A stretch of 64,000 nucleotides of DNA. Source: Taxawa tesnikishii (nom. ined.) (taxonomy: Eukaryota > Ascomycota > Dothideomycetes > Dothideales). The notes below the pieces were generated by a model. The model was given only the letters and a program-made list of their open reading frames with translations, searched no databases and was not told the origin of the DNA. The stretch's first letter is position 1. The number at the start of each line of letters is the position of its first letter. Below are positions 45,201 through 56,356 of this stretch, piece after piece. The stretch is taken from assembly GCA_030247885.1 (NCBI GenBank), contig JAPDRO010000004.1:1240001-1304000 (forward strand). The letters are read 5' to 3'. The position numbers were made by a program, and so were the translations under genes.

Positions 45201-45556
45201 GCACTGGCGCGAGGTCGGTTGGAACATGTTCACCGCCGTCCAAGATCACACCTACGCGCCGTTCGGCAACTCGGCCATCGACGACGTCACCAAGAGCGCG
45301 CCCGAGCAGGTCGACGAGATGGAGAGTTTCTGGCTCGCGGAGACGCTGAAGTATTTTTATCTCCTCTTCAGCGAGCCGGAGCTTGTCAGTCTGGATGATT
45401 GGGTGCTGTAAGTGTGATCATTGCTTCCTCTTCTTCTTTGTTTGCCCCCCTCCCCCTTTTCCCTTTAGCCGTGGCTACTGACAGGGATTGGGTGATGTGT
45501 GAGCTGATGAGAGTGACAGGAATACGGAGGCGCATCCGTTCAGACGACCGAAGTAG
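42256..45556 (+). CDS. GH47 alpha-1,2-mannosidase with a large insertion
   Basis: Class I mannosidase that trims Man-alpha-1,2 residues from N-glycans in ER/Golgi. Exons 42256-45050, 45150-45407 and 45520-45556 give about 1,030 aa with three restored bases, twice the usual size. Topology is type [22 protein letters not shown] is the signal anchor, and a stem follows to about residue 190. Catalytic-domain landmarks: [167 protein letters not shown] and the end [12 protein letters not shown] 170-residue insertion after [11 protein letters not shown] contains a duplicated 50-aa unit. A second linker (residues about 810-915) interrupts the domain later. One frame break is near 43530, and one A-run break lies in each repeat copy. 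Confidence 0.9.
43707..44004 (+). repeat. Tandem duplication, about 149-bp unit x2, inside the GH47 gene
   Basis: 43707-43855 and 43856-44004 are about 90% alike over the first about 142 bp. Both encode DAYDEPL(H/Q)LGRAGK and then, in a frame shifted by one, [13 protein letters not shown](A/S)[10 protein letters not shown] unit of 149 bp cannot repeat in frame, but one extra A in the AAA of GGAAAGCA in each copy makes it 150 bp (50 codons). This argues that both copies share a systematic miscall, or a deletion older than the duplication. Confidence 0.85.
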
Positions 45557-48500
45557 GCGGGGTTTGGGATTGACGGTTGTTCATCTTCCTGCTGTTGCCG
45601 CTGCTGCGGCGGCGGTTCTGTGTGTGAGTCACAACTCGCGTTGCTGTATCATCGCTCATAGGCGGGTTTACATTGGAGATACCATTGCATGAGATTGGAG
45701 TTCTCTGGCGTCTAATGGTTCCTGGTGTTCTTTCGTCTGCCCGCTCACCTGCTAGGTGGGCAAGAGCAGTATGTACATGATCCTTCCGTAGTGGTAAGGA
45801 GACGATGCGGTGGAATTCTAGCTTGAACGCGAATCCACACCAAAAGAAAAGTGTCGCGAGAAGAATGCAGTCTTTGGCCTTCGTAATGCTTACGGGTAGT
45901 CGCCGTCATGGCAGTGTTCTGTTGCGCTGATATTACCGCCCTCCCTTAGCTTGGTCTGTGGATCGGTTGAAGTGGCTTGTCACGATATGGCCTAGTCCAG
46001 TCGTCATGCTCTGAGATGCTTATATGTGAAGAAGCCCTCTGGTGCAATGGCTTTGATGTCACAATTGGGTTTCTATATCTTCGCAAACATGATGGTCCGT
46101 TTAGCACGCAGTCGATGTGGCCAACAGAACGCACAAGGTATGAAGTCGGCTGCGGTTCGGTCTTGTTCCCCTCCTCCAAAGACTAGTTCATAGCTCATGA
46201 ACGGACAGAAGGCTAGTTCTCAGCCGCTGAGAAGAGGATGGCGATCAGGCCAGGTCTGCCGACGTTGCCTGGCATTTGCTTTTGTCTGAGGTAGAGGGAC
46301 ATAAGGGAAAGCAGGCGGTATGCACAGCCTGAAATCAGATACTGATGGGAGCGGTGAGTGACAGCACAATGAAAAAAACTTGCAATAATGACCGCAAACG
46401 CGCGCAAGCAACATCAGACACAGTGTCACACATTCTCGAGCTGAGGGATAATCAACACTAAGCGATGCGAGACCATCAGAGCGGAATCTCTCCACGTTCC
46501 AGGCCTGTCGTATGACCACTTAAGACAAGTGGGGCGTATGCCGTGCTATCGATCGCTGCAGCTGATGCTATTCATTGCCTACAAGGAAGTGCCGAAGCAA
46601 TGCCTCCCGCGACCTTGCGTGACAGATGAGCAACTCCCATCGAATGACTGGAACATCACCTCTGAATCTCTCGTCAAACGCGCTTTCGTATCCAGTAGCA
46701 AACCTTAACGCATGACACAAGATGATGTTTTGAGATGTGAAGGAATGCGCCGGTGCAGCGGGCATCTAGAGCCCTGACAGCGCGAGAGCCGTATGCTGTG
46801 CGAGATGTTTTTCAGAGAAACGTCACATCCGGACCGAAACCTGCAGGGCTCCATTTTCGGTAGGTGGTGACAGTTCTGTGGGGTCCTGCTGTCTGGGGTC
46901 CCGTGCTTTCTCTGGATTCCCCAGCCTGAGCTTCGAGAACGGGACAAGTCTGATAGTCGAATAGCGGGCATCTGTGGGCAGAACTGCCGGGAGCGAGTGT
47001 GTCGAAGGAAATGGATCGTCTTGTGTAGTCGAAGGACAAGTGGAGAGTACATGGTCATCGACCAGTAGACAAGCATCATTCCACAAGCATCATTCCACAA
47101 GCATCGGGGCATTGGGCGGAATGTCAAGCTATCCAGCCTCAAGATAGGGATCCCATGCTTCCCTTTCGAGTCGCCTGACACAATTGAGCGTGGACCATCG
47201 TTTGACGTGTAAATGCGTGGAAGCGTAGCTGTCGATAGTCTGCCGAGAAGTCCACTCTGTCCCATCGTCTTGCAGTGGTTCGATACACCCGGTCATGGTT
47301 GACTTCAGTATTCTGCTATGTGCCCAAGTGACGATCTCCGCTCTTGCTGTTAACAGCAGTTGCTGTTCCTCTTGCTGCAGATGCTGGTGCTGTATTAGCA
47401 CTCTCTGTACCCAAGACAAAGGCAGGCCCATGGATGCTGCAAAGTACGGTACGTATGATCTCGTGAGGCGTTTGCAGACTTGTGGGTATCTCGGCATGCA
47501 GCAACTAGGATGGAGTCGTGCTCCCGGGTCGGTTTTAACCGTGCGGACCTTCTGCAGCAGCACGGCGGTTACATAATGATGAGAAGACACCTGATATACA
47601 TGGATTCGATCGACTGCAGCAACTAGAGCAAGCCATGAGAGAGGAAGTTAGTTATCTTATGCAGCTGTCCGGGGAAAGCATCCCCAAGAGCACGACATCA
47701 TGCAGGATGGGAGACCCTCGTAAGGACTGCATTGTCTTTCTGCAGTCCTTCATCATCGTCTTCAACTGGCTATTCTCTCCGCGGAAGGCTGGTTGTGGCG
47801 AGGAGCGTAACGTGGGATGACGGCATGCATGCAAGCCACGATAGACGGGGCTTTGGGAGTTATGCCGATGTTGAGAACAACATCTATCAAAATGCGGCTG
47901 ATTCCTCCACGGGCGGACGGGTGTATACAACGCTGGCGGAAAAGTGACCGTCTCCGAGGGTTCTTTTTTCGTAAGACTGTTCATTTCCTCCGACCGGGCA
48001 AGGCCAAGAACCGCCCAATCACACCTTTACGGGGACTCGGGGAGAGGAAGCACTGTCCGAGGCCCCACCTTGGCTACTGACTCGAGCCTACTGACTCGAC
48101 GCTACTCTAGCCGAGTCCTTTTGAGATAGGGATTCGCGTAGCTTGATCGATGAGTGTTGACAATGCGCGGCAGGTGAAATCGGCGGTCGAGCTTCTCCAT
48201 CCACCTGCGAATGGGTAACTTTGTTCCCCGCCAGTGCGGTATCCGCGCCTAGCTCGCTGAATGCCCGCTCAGCTCGCCACTGAGTTGTATCGGTTACCAA
48301 GCCGACAAACAGACGAGCCTCATACACAACATCTCCTCTCGACGAGTGAGGTATCTGCATGTGACCGCGTGCGATGCAAGTCATCGGAGGCGTTCACTAA
48401 GACCATGGATTCAGACGCAGGGCACCGCGGTGATTGACTTAATGCGATCTTCCATCTGCAAGAGATTCTGCAACGGAAACTGCTCTGACGACAGATCGTC

Positions 48501-49714
48501 GGGGCACATTTTCGCGTCAGTTGCGTTGTCAGCATCGTGTATTTGCACTAGCTAGCGAAACCTTCCATCGATAGGCGCACAACCGTACTCGATGGCGAGC
48601 TGAAGCACGTATCCCGATTGCCGGTGCGACTGCGCCTTCGCGCAGCGATGAGAAAATGGCATAGGCGACACCTATTCAGGTACGGTACATGCGTCCTCGG
48701 CTGTCGTTCGATCCCTATGCAGCCTCGCGACGCCTTGTGACCTTGAGCAGGCTGAAGAGCCAACACTGATGAGGAATGCACATTGCGAACGCTACTCAAA
48801 AGAGCGAGCGTCCTTCTGGACGGCAGAACTCGCGCGCTCGGAGTATACTCCGCTGAGGTTTGGCGGAGAGTACCCGCCGTTTTTGCCCGAGCCATATCAC
48901 TGCATGTTTGTGTAAGGCGGGACAGAACTCCGCTGTGGGTCTAGAGGTCGAACAAGTGCGGCACGCTCCTGAAACGCGTCCGCGTGTACCTCGGGAGTAG
49001 CAGCGGGGTTCAACTCCTCTCTCAGCACTGGGGCGCATGTTCGACCAATCAATGCGTGTGGAGCCTCAACGGACTCTCAACTCCGTAGAGGGCGAGAATG
49101 TCACCGGCAAAGCCACTTTTGCATGGTTGATGGGAAATCCATGCTCGTGCTGCCACGAGGCACCGGACTGGATGGACTGGACCACGCCTCTATGCTCAGA
49201 CAGCTGCATGATAGTTTACCACTAGTAGGTATGCCACTACGGCACAGGTAGCCCGACTCTACGGGTGCATCGTCATGTCCCGTAAAGGGTTCGAAGAGAG
49301 GCCATGGGTGTGCACGCAGGGCAGGGTCGCCTCGATGCGGTCCCAGTATTCAGATCAAGCGTTTCAAGGGGGTTTCTTGGATCGCAATGCCGTCCTTCCA
49401 TCTGAGATGACCGTTTCCGCGAGGCCCTTGCTTATTTGGGCTAGCGCCCAGACACGTTAGGCAGAGGATGCTGAATCCGAGAGACCGGATGCCCATGGAT
49501 ACCAATCGACGACTTTTGCATCCCTGCAAAGACCTAACACCCCTCCCACCAGGTTGTTTTATCTGCGCCGTACTCCCCACCCTTGTCTCTTCTTCTTCTT
49601 CTCCCATTTAAGTTCGGCCTTGCCCATGTAGCGTCTAGCCGTCTAACCTCCCGGACGTTCTCTCAGCACGTACTCGAACCGACGGCTGCGCGCAACTGCT
49701 CAGCGCTTATCGCG
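45557..49714. other. 4.1-kb gene-poor stretch
   Basis: I find no confident gene. The longest candidate is minus-strand 47590-47129 (153 codons), with pieces such as SYVPYFAASMGLPLSWVQRV and LLLTARAEIVTWAHSRILKS, no known domain, and poly-Q-like HQHLQQEEQQ. It could be a small orphan gene, but I would not annotate it. There is a 14-bp tandem repeat at 47069. No transposon ends, long terminal repeats or tRNA are visible. Short frames on all strands and balanced composition suggest old, drifted sequence. Confidence 0.35.
47069..47105. repeat. 14-bp tandem repeat, 2.6 copies
   Basis: ACAAGCATCATTCC occurs twice in full and then ACAAGCATC. The copies are identical, so the expansion is recent or slippage-prone. 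It is non-coding as far as I can see. Confidence 0.8.
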
Positions 49715-51250
49715 ATGTCTGTTTCATTGTCAATGCCGGTCTCAACTCAAGACGCAAACCCGCCCGCCACCAGAGAAGAACGCCGCACGTTGCTGTTGTC
49801 CCGCAAGCAGGGTGCCCGTCAACCTCTCACCACCGTTGCTTGCTACTGCTGCCAAAGACGAAAGTGCAAGGTTAGTAATCCTGACGACCTGAGCGAGACC
49901 TGGAGCCGTACTGATTGGACAAATTATGTTTAGTGCGATGGAGAAAGACCCAGTTGCTCGGCTTGCCGTGTAAGGGGCATGACATGCAATTACGATGCTC
50001 CTCCAGGCGCCACTCGTGTTCAAGTGTTGAAGGATCGAAACAAAGAGCTGGAGAACACTCTCCACGTAGCTCTACAAGTACTCGACGAGCTGAGGATCTC
50101 ATCCCTACCTGTAGCCGAGGACCTGCTGGGCCGCATCAGGGCTGGCCGCGATGTTCAGGAACTTCTCAGGATCGAGCGAGAGCGGCTGGAAACCGCCAGT
50201 AACCACACCGATATAAGAGGATGCCTCGATTTCGGCTCAACCATGCCAAATGCCTCACCGAATTCATCAAGTGGTGATGAAGCAGGAAACGATTCTGTTG
50301 TCGGAACCAACCGAGCCAAAGTGGAGCGCTTCGACACACCCGTTGACAATCGGGACGCTGTAATGGGATACCCTGCCGAAAAAGGACCCGTCTCTGACCC
50401 CCAGGACAACCGGCACTGCGCAAGCAGTCTTCCCATCTCGAGTCTAGCAGTGCATGACACCAACGAGCAATACACGGCATTCGTCACACCTGCGAATTTC
50501 GGAAACTTGCCGTTCAGCAGCGCCATAAAAGCCAACGGAATGTGCCCAGATGTACAGGCTCGCCAGGTGTCCAATCTCTCCAAGCCTGAGTGGTCATGCG
50601 AGAGCCTGTTGGTCTTTTCCGACGATCCGATTTCCCAGATGATACAAGGTTTCCATCGTAAGACGGCCGAATGGATTGCCCAGGGCATTAGTCTTGAGAG
50701 TATTCTGGGACAAAGCGGACTGCTGCGTCTTGACCCCTTCGTCGTCAACAAGCCTTACTCGGATATCAGGGACGTTCAGAGCTGGGCGGCGAATTTTGCG
50801 TATTCTTGTGTCAGCAAACCGACTTCGGAGGCTCTGGTGACCATCCGCGGCGCAGCGGTATTGATGGCGAGAAGTCTCCTCCTGAGCAAGGAGACATACG
50901 CCGCTTTGCCGGAATGGGCCAAACCCACACCTCTGCAACAGTATGTGCCACATCCGGCTTGGATCGACTACGTTCCTTTCCCACAGCTTCGTGACTACTT
51001 CATCAATCACCTGGATCTTGTGACCTCGCTGGATTGGCTGCCGCTGTTGTACCAGACATTCAAGTGTAGTTGGAACTTCCCAATGCACGAGTGCATCTAT
51101 ATGGATGGCACCACGCGCCACACGTACCTCAACCCATATTTCGAGCGTCACATATCCGACAGCAGGAACTTCTCCCTCGGCGCAGCGTTGCAGCAGTTTA
51201 TACCGCAGCTCGCTCACCTCGTCCCAGTCAGAGACGAAGTTGCGACATGA
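49715..51250 (+). CDS. Zn2Cys6 transcription factor with DUF3425-type C-terminus
   Basis: Fungal binuclear-cluster regulator, nuclear. Exons 49715-49870 and 49934-51250 give 490 aa. The DNA-binding cluster spans the intron: ACYCCQRRKCK | CDGERPSCSACRVRGMTC, spaced C-x2-C-x6-C-x6-C-x2-C-x6-C. The intron falls exactly before the third cysteine. A short coiled coil follows (LKDRNKELENTLHVALQVLD). The C-terminal part has the DUF3425 look often found with bZIP factors: LPEWAKPTPLQQYVPHPAWI, DYVPFPQLRDYFINHLDLV, then WNFPMHECIYMDG. The N-terminus before the cluster is about 42 residues, basic just ahead of it. No pathway genes lie next to it (gene-poor region on the left, a gene remnant on the right), so its targets cannot be guessed. 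Confidence 0.88.
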
Positions 51251-52503
51251 GAAGGGTCCGACGCTTGGCCGTCACTTGTTTCGTGGTAGAAGGGCGAATA
51301 CTTGAGGACTGAACCTCTCTTCCCGAAAGTTCAGCCTCCCCATTGCCCGAGACGAATTGTCGCAGACGCTTGGTATGTGAAAGATTGCAGAAGCTGCAGC
51401 GGACGGCAACTCATACTACGCGCTCAACATCTTTAGAAGAAGCAACAGATCTTCGATGGCGTTTTTGATTGTCGCATCACTTTCTGTATTGCCACCGCAA
51501 TACGAAGAAAGGAAAGGAACACGAGGGTGACACGACTATTGACCGGTCCGAGATTCTACCGTAAGGCATGCCAAGCGGTACCCAACTGGTCAATAAAGCT
51601 GTCGTGGGGGACTCTCAGCAATCCAGGGAGCAAGCAAGAGTCTGTATCTTTATGCTGCAGCTAATGATGCGTGACCTTCATATAGATTGAGAGTGTCCAC
51701 GATCAAAGGATGCTTTACTTCTATGCAGTCACGCGGTATGGGAACGAAATCAACATCCCAGAATTCGGGAAATGTACGCCACTTGCGTAAAACAGGAGAG
51801 GCGCAATACAAAGAGTTAGTGAAATGCATCTCTAGTTGCCATGTGATGAATGTGATTGCTGGTTGGCTGATAGACTTGACTCGAAGGTTTGGTAGAAGCT
51901 GCAACACAGGTTTCTGTCACTCTCATGTTGGCTCAATGCAGGACAGCGAAACCCGCACCCTCGCTTGGAAGGTACAACAACTATTAACTTCATCGAGAAG
52001 GGGTCTTTGTGTGGCCGGTCTCGTTGTGCAAGATTGCTGATCTTCTGTAGATGCAAACGACGGGGTCTTTCTACTCGCAACACCAAACCTTGAGTGACAA
52101 AACGAGGCGCCAAGCAAAACGGCTATAGCGTCAGAGTCAAGGCAGCCATCCAGCGGTTCCTCTACGGCCCATCTCATCTTCACCACCGAGACCTAAACCT
52201 GAGCTGCTGGCTACTGATGCTGAGGTCCATACTTATGGAAATGTATCGACTTGTCATGATCGAAGCTACGAACCGCAACAGCACCAGCCAAATCTCCACC
52301 GCTCATCAGGCACGAACTGCCGGTGCCTGAAGACCGCCTGCCCTGGAACAATGCGGTCTTCGTTCCTAGTTTCGTCAGGTTGACCTGCAGTCGCCTTTCA
52401 TGCATTTGAATGCGTGTTTCCTACCGGTCGGGATACCGCCAGCGCAAAGGGATGCCTCCTTGTATGAGTCACTCTCCACCAGCGGCTTAGGGTCGTTACG
52501 AGC
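51251..52503. other. Gap right of the Zn2Cys6 gene
   Basis: 3' flank of the regulator, then about 1 kb without a supported gene. Short frames on both strands (for example minus 51907-51650) have no domain. It leads into the tRNA half and gene remnant listed next. Confidence 0.35.
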
Positions 52504-52539
52504 TCCTATGGGACCTCTATATTCCACTGTTCCATAGGA
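52504..52539. repeat. 8-bp inverted repeat beside the tRNA half
   Basis: TCCTATGG (52504-52511) and its exact reverse complement CCATAGGA (52532-52539) flank a 20-nt loop. The right arm overlaps the anticodon end of the tRNA-like half. It may be a simple hairpin, a remnant of a tRNA intron structure, or a break point. Confidence 0.6.
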
Positions 52540-52576
52540 TACTAGTGTCGCGCTCTACCAACTGAGCTAAAAGGGC
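52538..52576 (-). tRNA. 5' half of a tRNA-Thr(AGT), truncated
   Basis: Reading down the minus strand from 52576: acceptor strand GCCCTTT, TA, D-arm GCTC-AGTTGGTA-GAGC, then G, CGACA and loop CTAGTAT, in which AGT is the anticodon (Thr). The A box (TAGCTCAGTTGG) is perfect. The 3' half is missing: no TGTCG to pair the anticodon stem, no GGTTCGA B box and no AAAGGGC acceptor strand occur within 150 nt. It is therefore a half-tRNA fossil or pseudogene, not a working gene. A normal fungal intron at position 37/38 cannot explain it because no 3' exon is found. Confidence 0.6.
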
Positions 52577-52589
52577 TTCCCTATCAGAT

Positions 52590-52922
52590 TTGACAGGATA
52601 CGCTATTCAATCCCTCAACTGTCCACGCCAGCGGGAAGATGCACGGCTCATCTCCAGGCAAAACCCCGATGGCTTGTGGGACTGGAGCATAGAGCTCTTG
52701 CTCTTGGGCGTAGAGGTGAGGAAAGCGGAGGAGAAGTTTGAGACGCAAGTCAAAAGGAAGGTCGCTGCTGCCGCGATCGTCATTGCATGGTTCGAGACGA
52801 ATGTGGTAGAGGAAGAGGAGACTTGGGAGTTCGTTGTGGTGAAGACGAGACGGTGGATGGAGGAGCAGGTGGAAGGTAGGATGTCTGTGCCACTTACCCA
52901 GGCGCGTGAGGTGCTTGGGTAG
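52590..52922 (+). pseudogene. C-terminal remnant of a VIT/vWA-domain protein gene
   Basis: The 110-codon frame carries the C-terminal domain typical of fungal VIT-von Willebrand A proteins: REDARLISRQNPDGLWDWSI (the usual L..QN.DGSW motif), LLLLGVEV, AAAAIVIAWFETNVVEEEET and WEFVVVKTRRWMEEQV. A whole protein of this family is about 900-1,000 residues with the VIT and vWA domains first. None of that lies upstream here, only the truncated tRNA 14 bp away. The frame is still open and ends naturally (REVLG), so the break is recent or the piece was moved as a unit. Homology is by eye; the family call is fair, not certain. Confidence 0.5.
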
Positions 52923-53537
52923 GTGATGTGTAAGGGACGGTTGTGGTGTCGTTCTGGTATACGGAAATACGGTTCACCGCCATCGTTACAGTCGTCGAAC
53001 GATCCTGTTTCAGGCCCTATGTATCAATCGCTTATGGCTACCTCTTTAGTTCAGTAGTGTCGCGTGAGACGCTCGAATGTTCCCATAGTTCAACATGTGG
53101 CTCAAGAGTGGCTTCCATTCGACGCGTACCGTATGCGGGGAAGCCGCCATTGCCCGACTCGATACCAAGCTCGTGATCTCTCGTGCACGTCTACCCCAAC
53201 TCCAACTCGTTCATCGTAACCTGCGAACAACACACCTGTCCTAGGACTGTCCAGGCCAGAGGGAGAAGCACTGTCGCGTACACCTACCAGAATGCCTAGG
53301 ACTGCCGACAAGAGCTTGGAGTTCTGTGATCTTGAATTCCCTTGAACTCCGGGGACACCGCCCGATACTACACTCTACAGCCTTCAGTAACCGTTAACTG
53401 CGCGTACATACCGCTAATTTTGACAAGTGTTTCATTCAGCCAGCCCGTGTTTGCTTGGCCGAACAGATCTGTCCCTTTGGGTAATCCGATAACCACAAGC
53501 AAGCAAGCTTCCGGGACCACCATCCTTCCACGTCAAC
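52923..53537. other. Upstream region of the GID1-like gene
   Basis: No gene is visible. Pyrimidine-rich sequence and CAAGCAAGC motifs near 53497-53507 precede the start at 53538. Confidence 0.35.
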
Positions 53538-56356
53538 ATGAGCAATCCTTACTCTGACGGCGGACACTACACGCAACCATACCCCCCAACCCTTCTTTCA
53601 ACCGCCGTTCCTCATACGCATCAGTCGCAGCCGGCACTGCATCCGCCAACAACACTACCAGCGACCCTAACGTCAGACAGCCATCTCGTGGCGGCATGGA
53701 CATAGACGACCGGACAGGAGCCAGCGGGACTCCATCATGGAACACACCCAGAGCGAAGCAGCAGTGGGACGAGGCAGTCGGGACGTCATCGTTCGGCGAC
53801 CTCAGAAGATTGGGAGGCATGGGGTTTGGGGAGCAAGAGACGCCACCGTTCTTCACACCCTCGTACCTGCGCGGTTCGCGATACGTACAGAGGCTAGAGG
53901 AGGCGCACAGAGCCCGGTTACGCGCACTCAAGGACGCAAGACAGAATGCTACATACACATCTGAACGAACGGGGACGACGTCAGCGAACTCGAGCAGTAT
54001 TAATCTGCCCAAACTGGGAGGAGCGAATGCATTTAGGGGCGTGCCGGTGCAGGATATCATCGAAAGAGCGCCGCCGGTGAATGCAAATGAAGGGCTGAAG
54101 CCGCTGCCTAGCAGGTGGAGTGAGGCGGATAAGTGCATCGGCTTGGAGATAGTAGGAGACGGGACGGAGGTCAAGTTTCAGGGTATCACGAAGACGAGCG
54201 ATGAGGCAGCCGCAGTCAGGGCGGACCACCCCATGCCCAAGGAATGCGGGATATACTACTTCGAAGTGACGGTGCTGTCCAGAGGCAAGGAAGGCCTCAT
54301 CGGCATCGGCTTCTCCGGGCCAAAAGTGAACCTGAACCGCTTGCCTGGCTGGGAAAGTGAATCCTGGGCTTACCACGGTGATGACGGCTTCAGCTTTGCG
54401 TGCACTGCCAGTGGCAGGCCGTACGGACCCAGATTCGCGGCTATGGATGTCGTTGGCTGCGGTGTTAACTTCGAGACGAACAGCGCTTTTTCACAAAGAA
54501 TGGGATATATCTGGGCGAGGCGTTTCAGAATGTTAAGACGGATAGATTGTATCCGTCGGTTGGAATGAAGAAGCCGGGAGAGCATCTGAGGATCAATTTC
54601 GGGCAGAGTCCGTTTGTTTTCGATATCGACTCTATGGTTGAGGTGAGTTCTTTCCTCTTCCTCTCGTTTTGGTCTCTACTTCCAGGAGGCAGTGGCAACA
54701 CAAGCATGTTGCCACTTCTTCAAATCCACTTTCCTCGCCTTCCGTCTGTTTTGGTCTGAACAACAATCCGTTTGGAGAGCTAGGGCAGACGTCGAATGGG
54801 CCTTCGAGCGTGGCACACCAGCTGGCTTCTGTTGGCCCTTCATACGAAGAGGATCAACAACGCTGGTCCAGACTTGACGACATGATGGGTGTATTCCTGA
54901 TGGACGGGACAGTCAAGCCCATCGCCTATCAATTCGTGGCAGTCTTTATACATTAGTCCGATTCAGAGATTTGGAGCCTCTTGAAGCAGATGTTCGGGCC
55001 GGAAGGGCCACCTACGTCTTTGCCCACTCGCCGTTTCGTCCAGAACTGCCTCCTCGCGGAATACTCGAGACAGTCCACTGCATGCTTTCTCATGTTACTG
55101 CCAATCCATTGAACGGTGTTCTGACTGTCCTATAGAAGAAGAAGAAGGAGCTTGAACTAAGGATCAATAAGACCTCGACTTCTTCTGTCTTTCCCGACCT
55201 CGACGAGTCGTCCTTGGTGCAGGAGCTGGTCGCACAGTATCTTGCTCACGACGGCTACGTGGAAACAGTGAAGACTTTCGCCGAGGAAGTCCAACAGGAA
55301 CGTATCACCCTTGGCAGCAGTTCAGGCTCGTTGCAGATGTTTGATCCTTCCGAAAATGTGGATGCGATCAACAGACAAAGTGAGTTGAGAATCGCTCAAT
55401 ATTTGTCACGTTGTAGGTGATGGCGCTGATGGAGTATGAACCAGAAATCCGTGCCGCAATCCTCGAAGGCGATATCGACAAAGCCTTGAAGTACGTCAAC
55501 GCATACTACCCGAACGTACTCACCCGCGACGAGAATCGCGACATTTATTTCAAGCTGCGGTGCCGCAAATTTATCGAAATGATGCGGAGGACAAACGGAA
55601 AGAACAGCGTCAGTGAAACCACCTACAACAACCCTACTACTCCGGATGCCGATATCAGCGGCAATGTGAACGACAGCACTGACGACGCCATTGACGGCGC
55701 GGCAACACAGCAGCAGAAGCCGTACGACGCGGCAGACCAGCAAATGGAGCTGGATGACCAAATTCATCGCGAAAGCCGACCGCACTCGACCGCCCCGCTG
55801 TCTCCTGCGGCCGCATTCGCAGACACTCCAGCTTCCACAGGCGCCGTTGCCGGCGATGAAGACGACACCATGGACACGACGCCTGACGCCGGCAAGAACT
55901 CGGTCATGGACGCCGCAACCCTGCTCAACGAGGCCATCATGTACGGCGCCGAACTCCGGGCCGAGTTTTCCGAGCAGAAGTTCCAGAAACCGCTCATGGA
56001 CACCTGGGCGCTGATCGCGTACGGAGAAGGTAGCAAGATGCCCGCTGCCGTCGCCGGATTGATGGAGGAGAAGGGTAGGACGGAGATTGCGGAGGGGTCA
56101 ACGGGGCTGTCATGAGTAAGTTTTGCCCCCCCCCCCCCTTTTCACCGTCTTTTCTTTCGTGATGCGGATGGAGAGCCGGAGGGAGGGAATAAGGATAGAT
56201 GCTGACATGGATGATGCAACAGGGAGTTTGGGTAAACCGCCCAGTGCCGCGCTGGAGAAGATGGTCGCGCAGACGGAGGTTTTGGTCGATATGCTAGTGG
56301 CGGAGAAGGGTGGCGAGTACGCGTTCGTCAATGTCAGGGAGGATTGGCTGAGATGA
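53538..56356 (+). CDS. SPRY-LisH-CTLH protein, GID ubiquitin-ligase subunit GID1/VID30-like (RanBPM family)
   Basis: Scaffold of the GID/CTLH E3 ligase, which in yeast destroys gluconeogenic enzymes when glucose returns. Exons: 53538-54642, 55136-55379, 55445-56115 and 56223-56356, about 718 aa with three restored bases. An N-terminal disordered region is followed by SPRY (LPSRWSEADKCIGLEIVGDG, then ECGIYYFEVTVLSRG, IGIGFSGPKVNLNRLPGWES, SWAYHGDDGFSFACTASGRP, YGPRFAAMDVVGCGVNFETN). LisH follows (VQELVAQYLAHDGYVETVKT), then CTLH (AILEGDIDKALKYVNAYYPN) and IYFKLRCRKFIEMMRR. The CRA part includes AALEKMVAQTEVLVDMLV and AFVNVREDWLR. Frame breaks sit at C6 (53582-53587), T5 (54487-54491) and G4 (56094-56097). 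The first intron is 493 bp, far longer than any other here. Confidence 0.9.
56126..56138. repeat. Poly-C tract (13 C) in the last GID1 intron; T12 at 56373-56384
   Basis: Two of the longest homopolymers in the window lie near each other, one in the intron 56116-56222 and one just past the stop. They show that the assembly does retain long runs; their exact lengths are doubtful for the same reason as the frame breaks elsewhere. Confidence 0.7.

Noticed and set aside
47129-47590. A 153-codon orphan gene on the minus strand
   Set aside because: Partly protein-like, but without domain, neighbours or promoter features; chance frames of this length occur elsewhere in the window.
52504-52576. A functional intron-containing tRNA-Thr
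   Set aside because: No 3' half, B box or matching acceptor strand within reach, so only a truncated 5' half is called.
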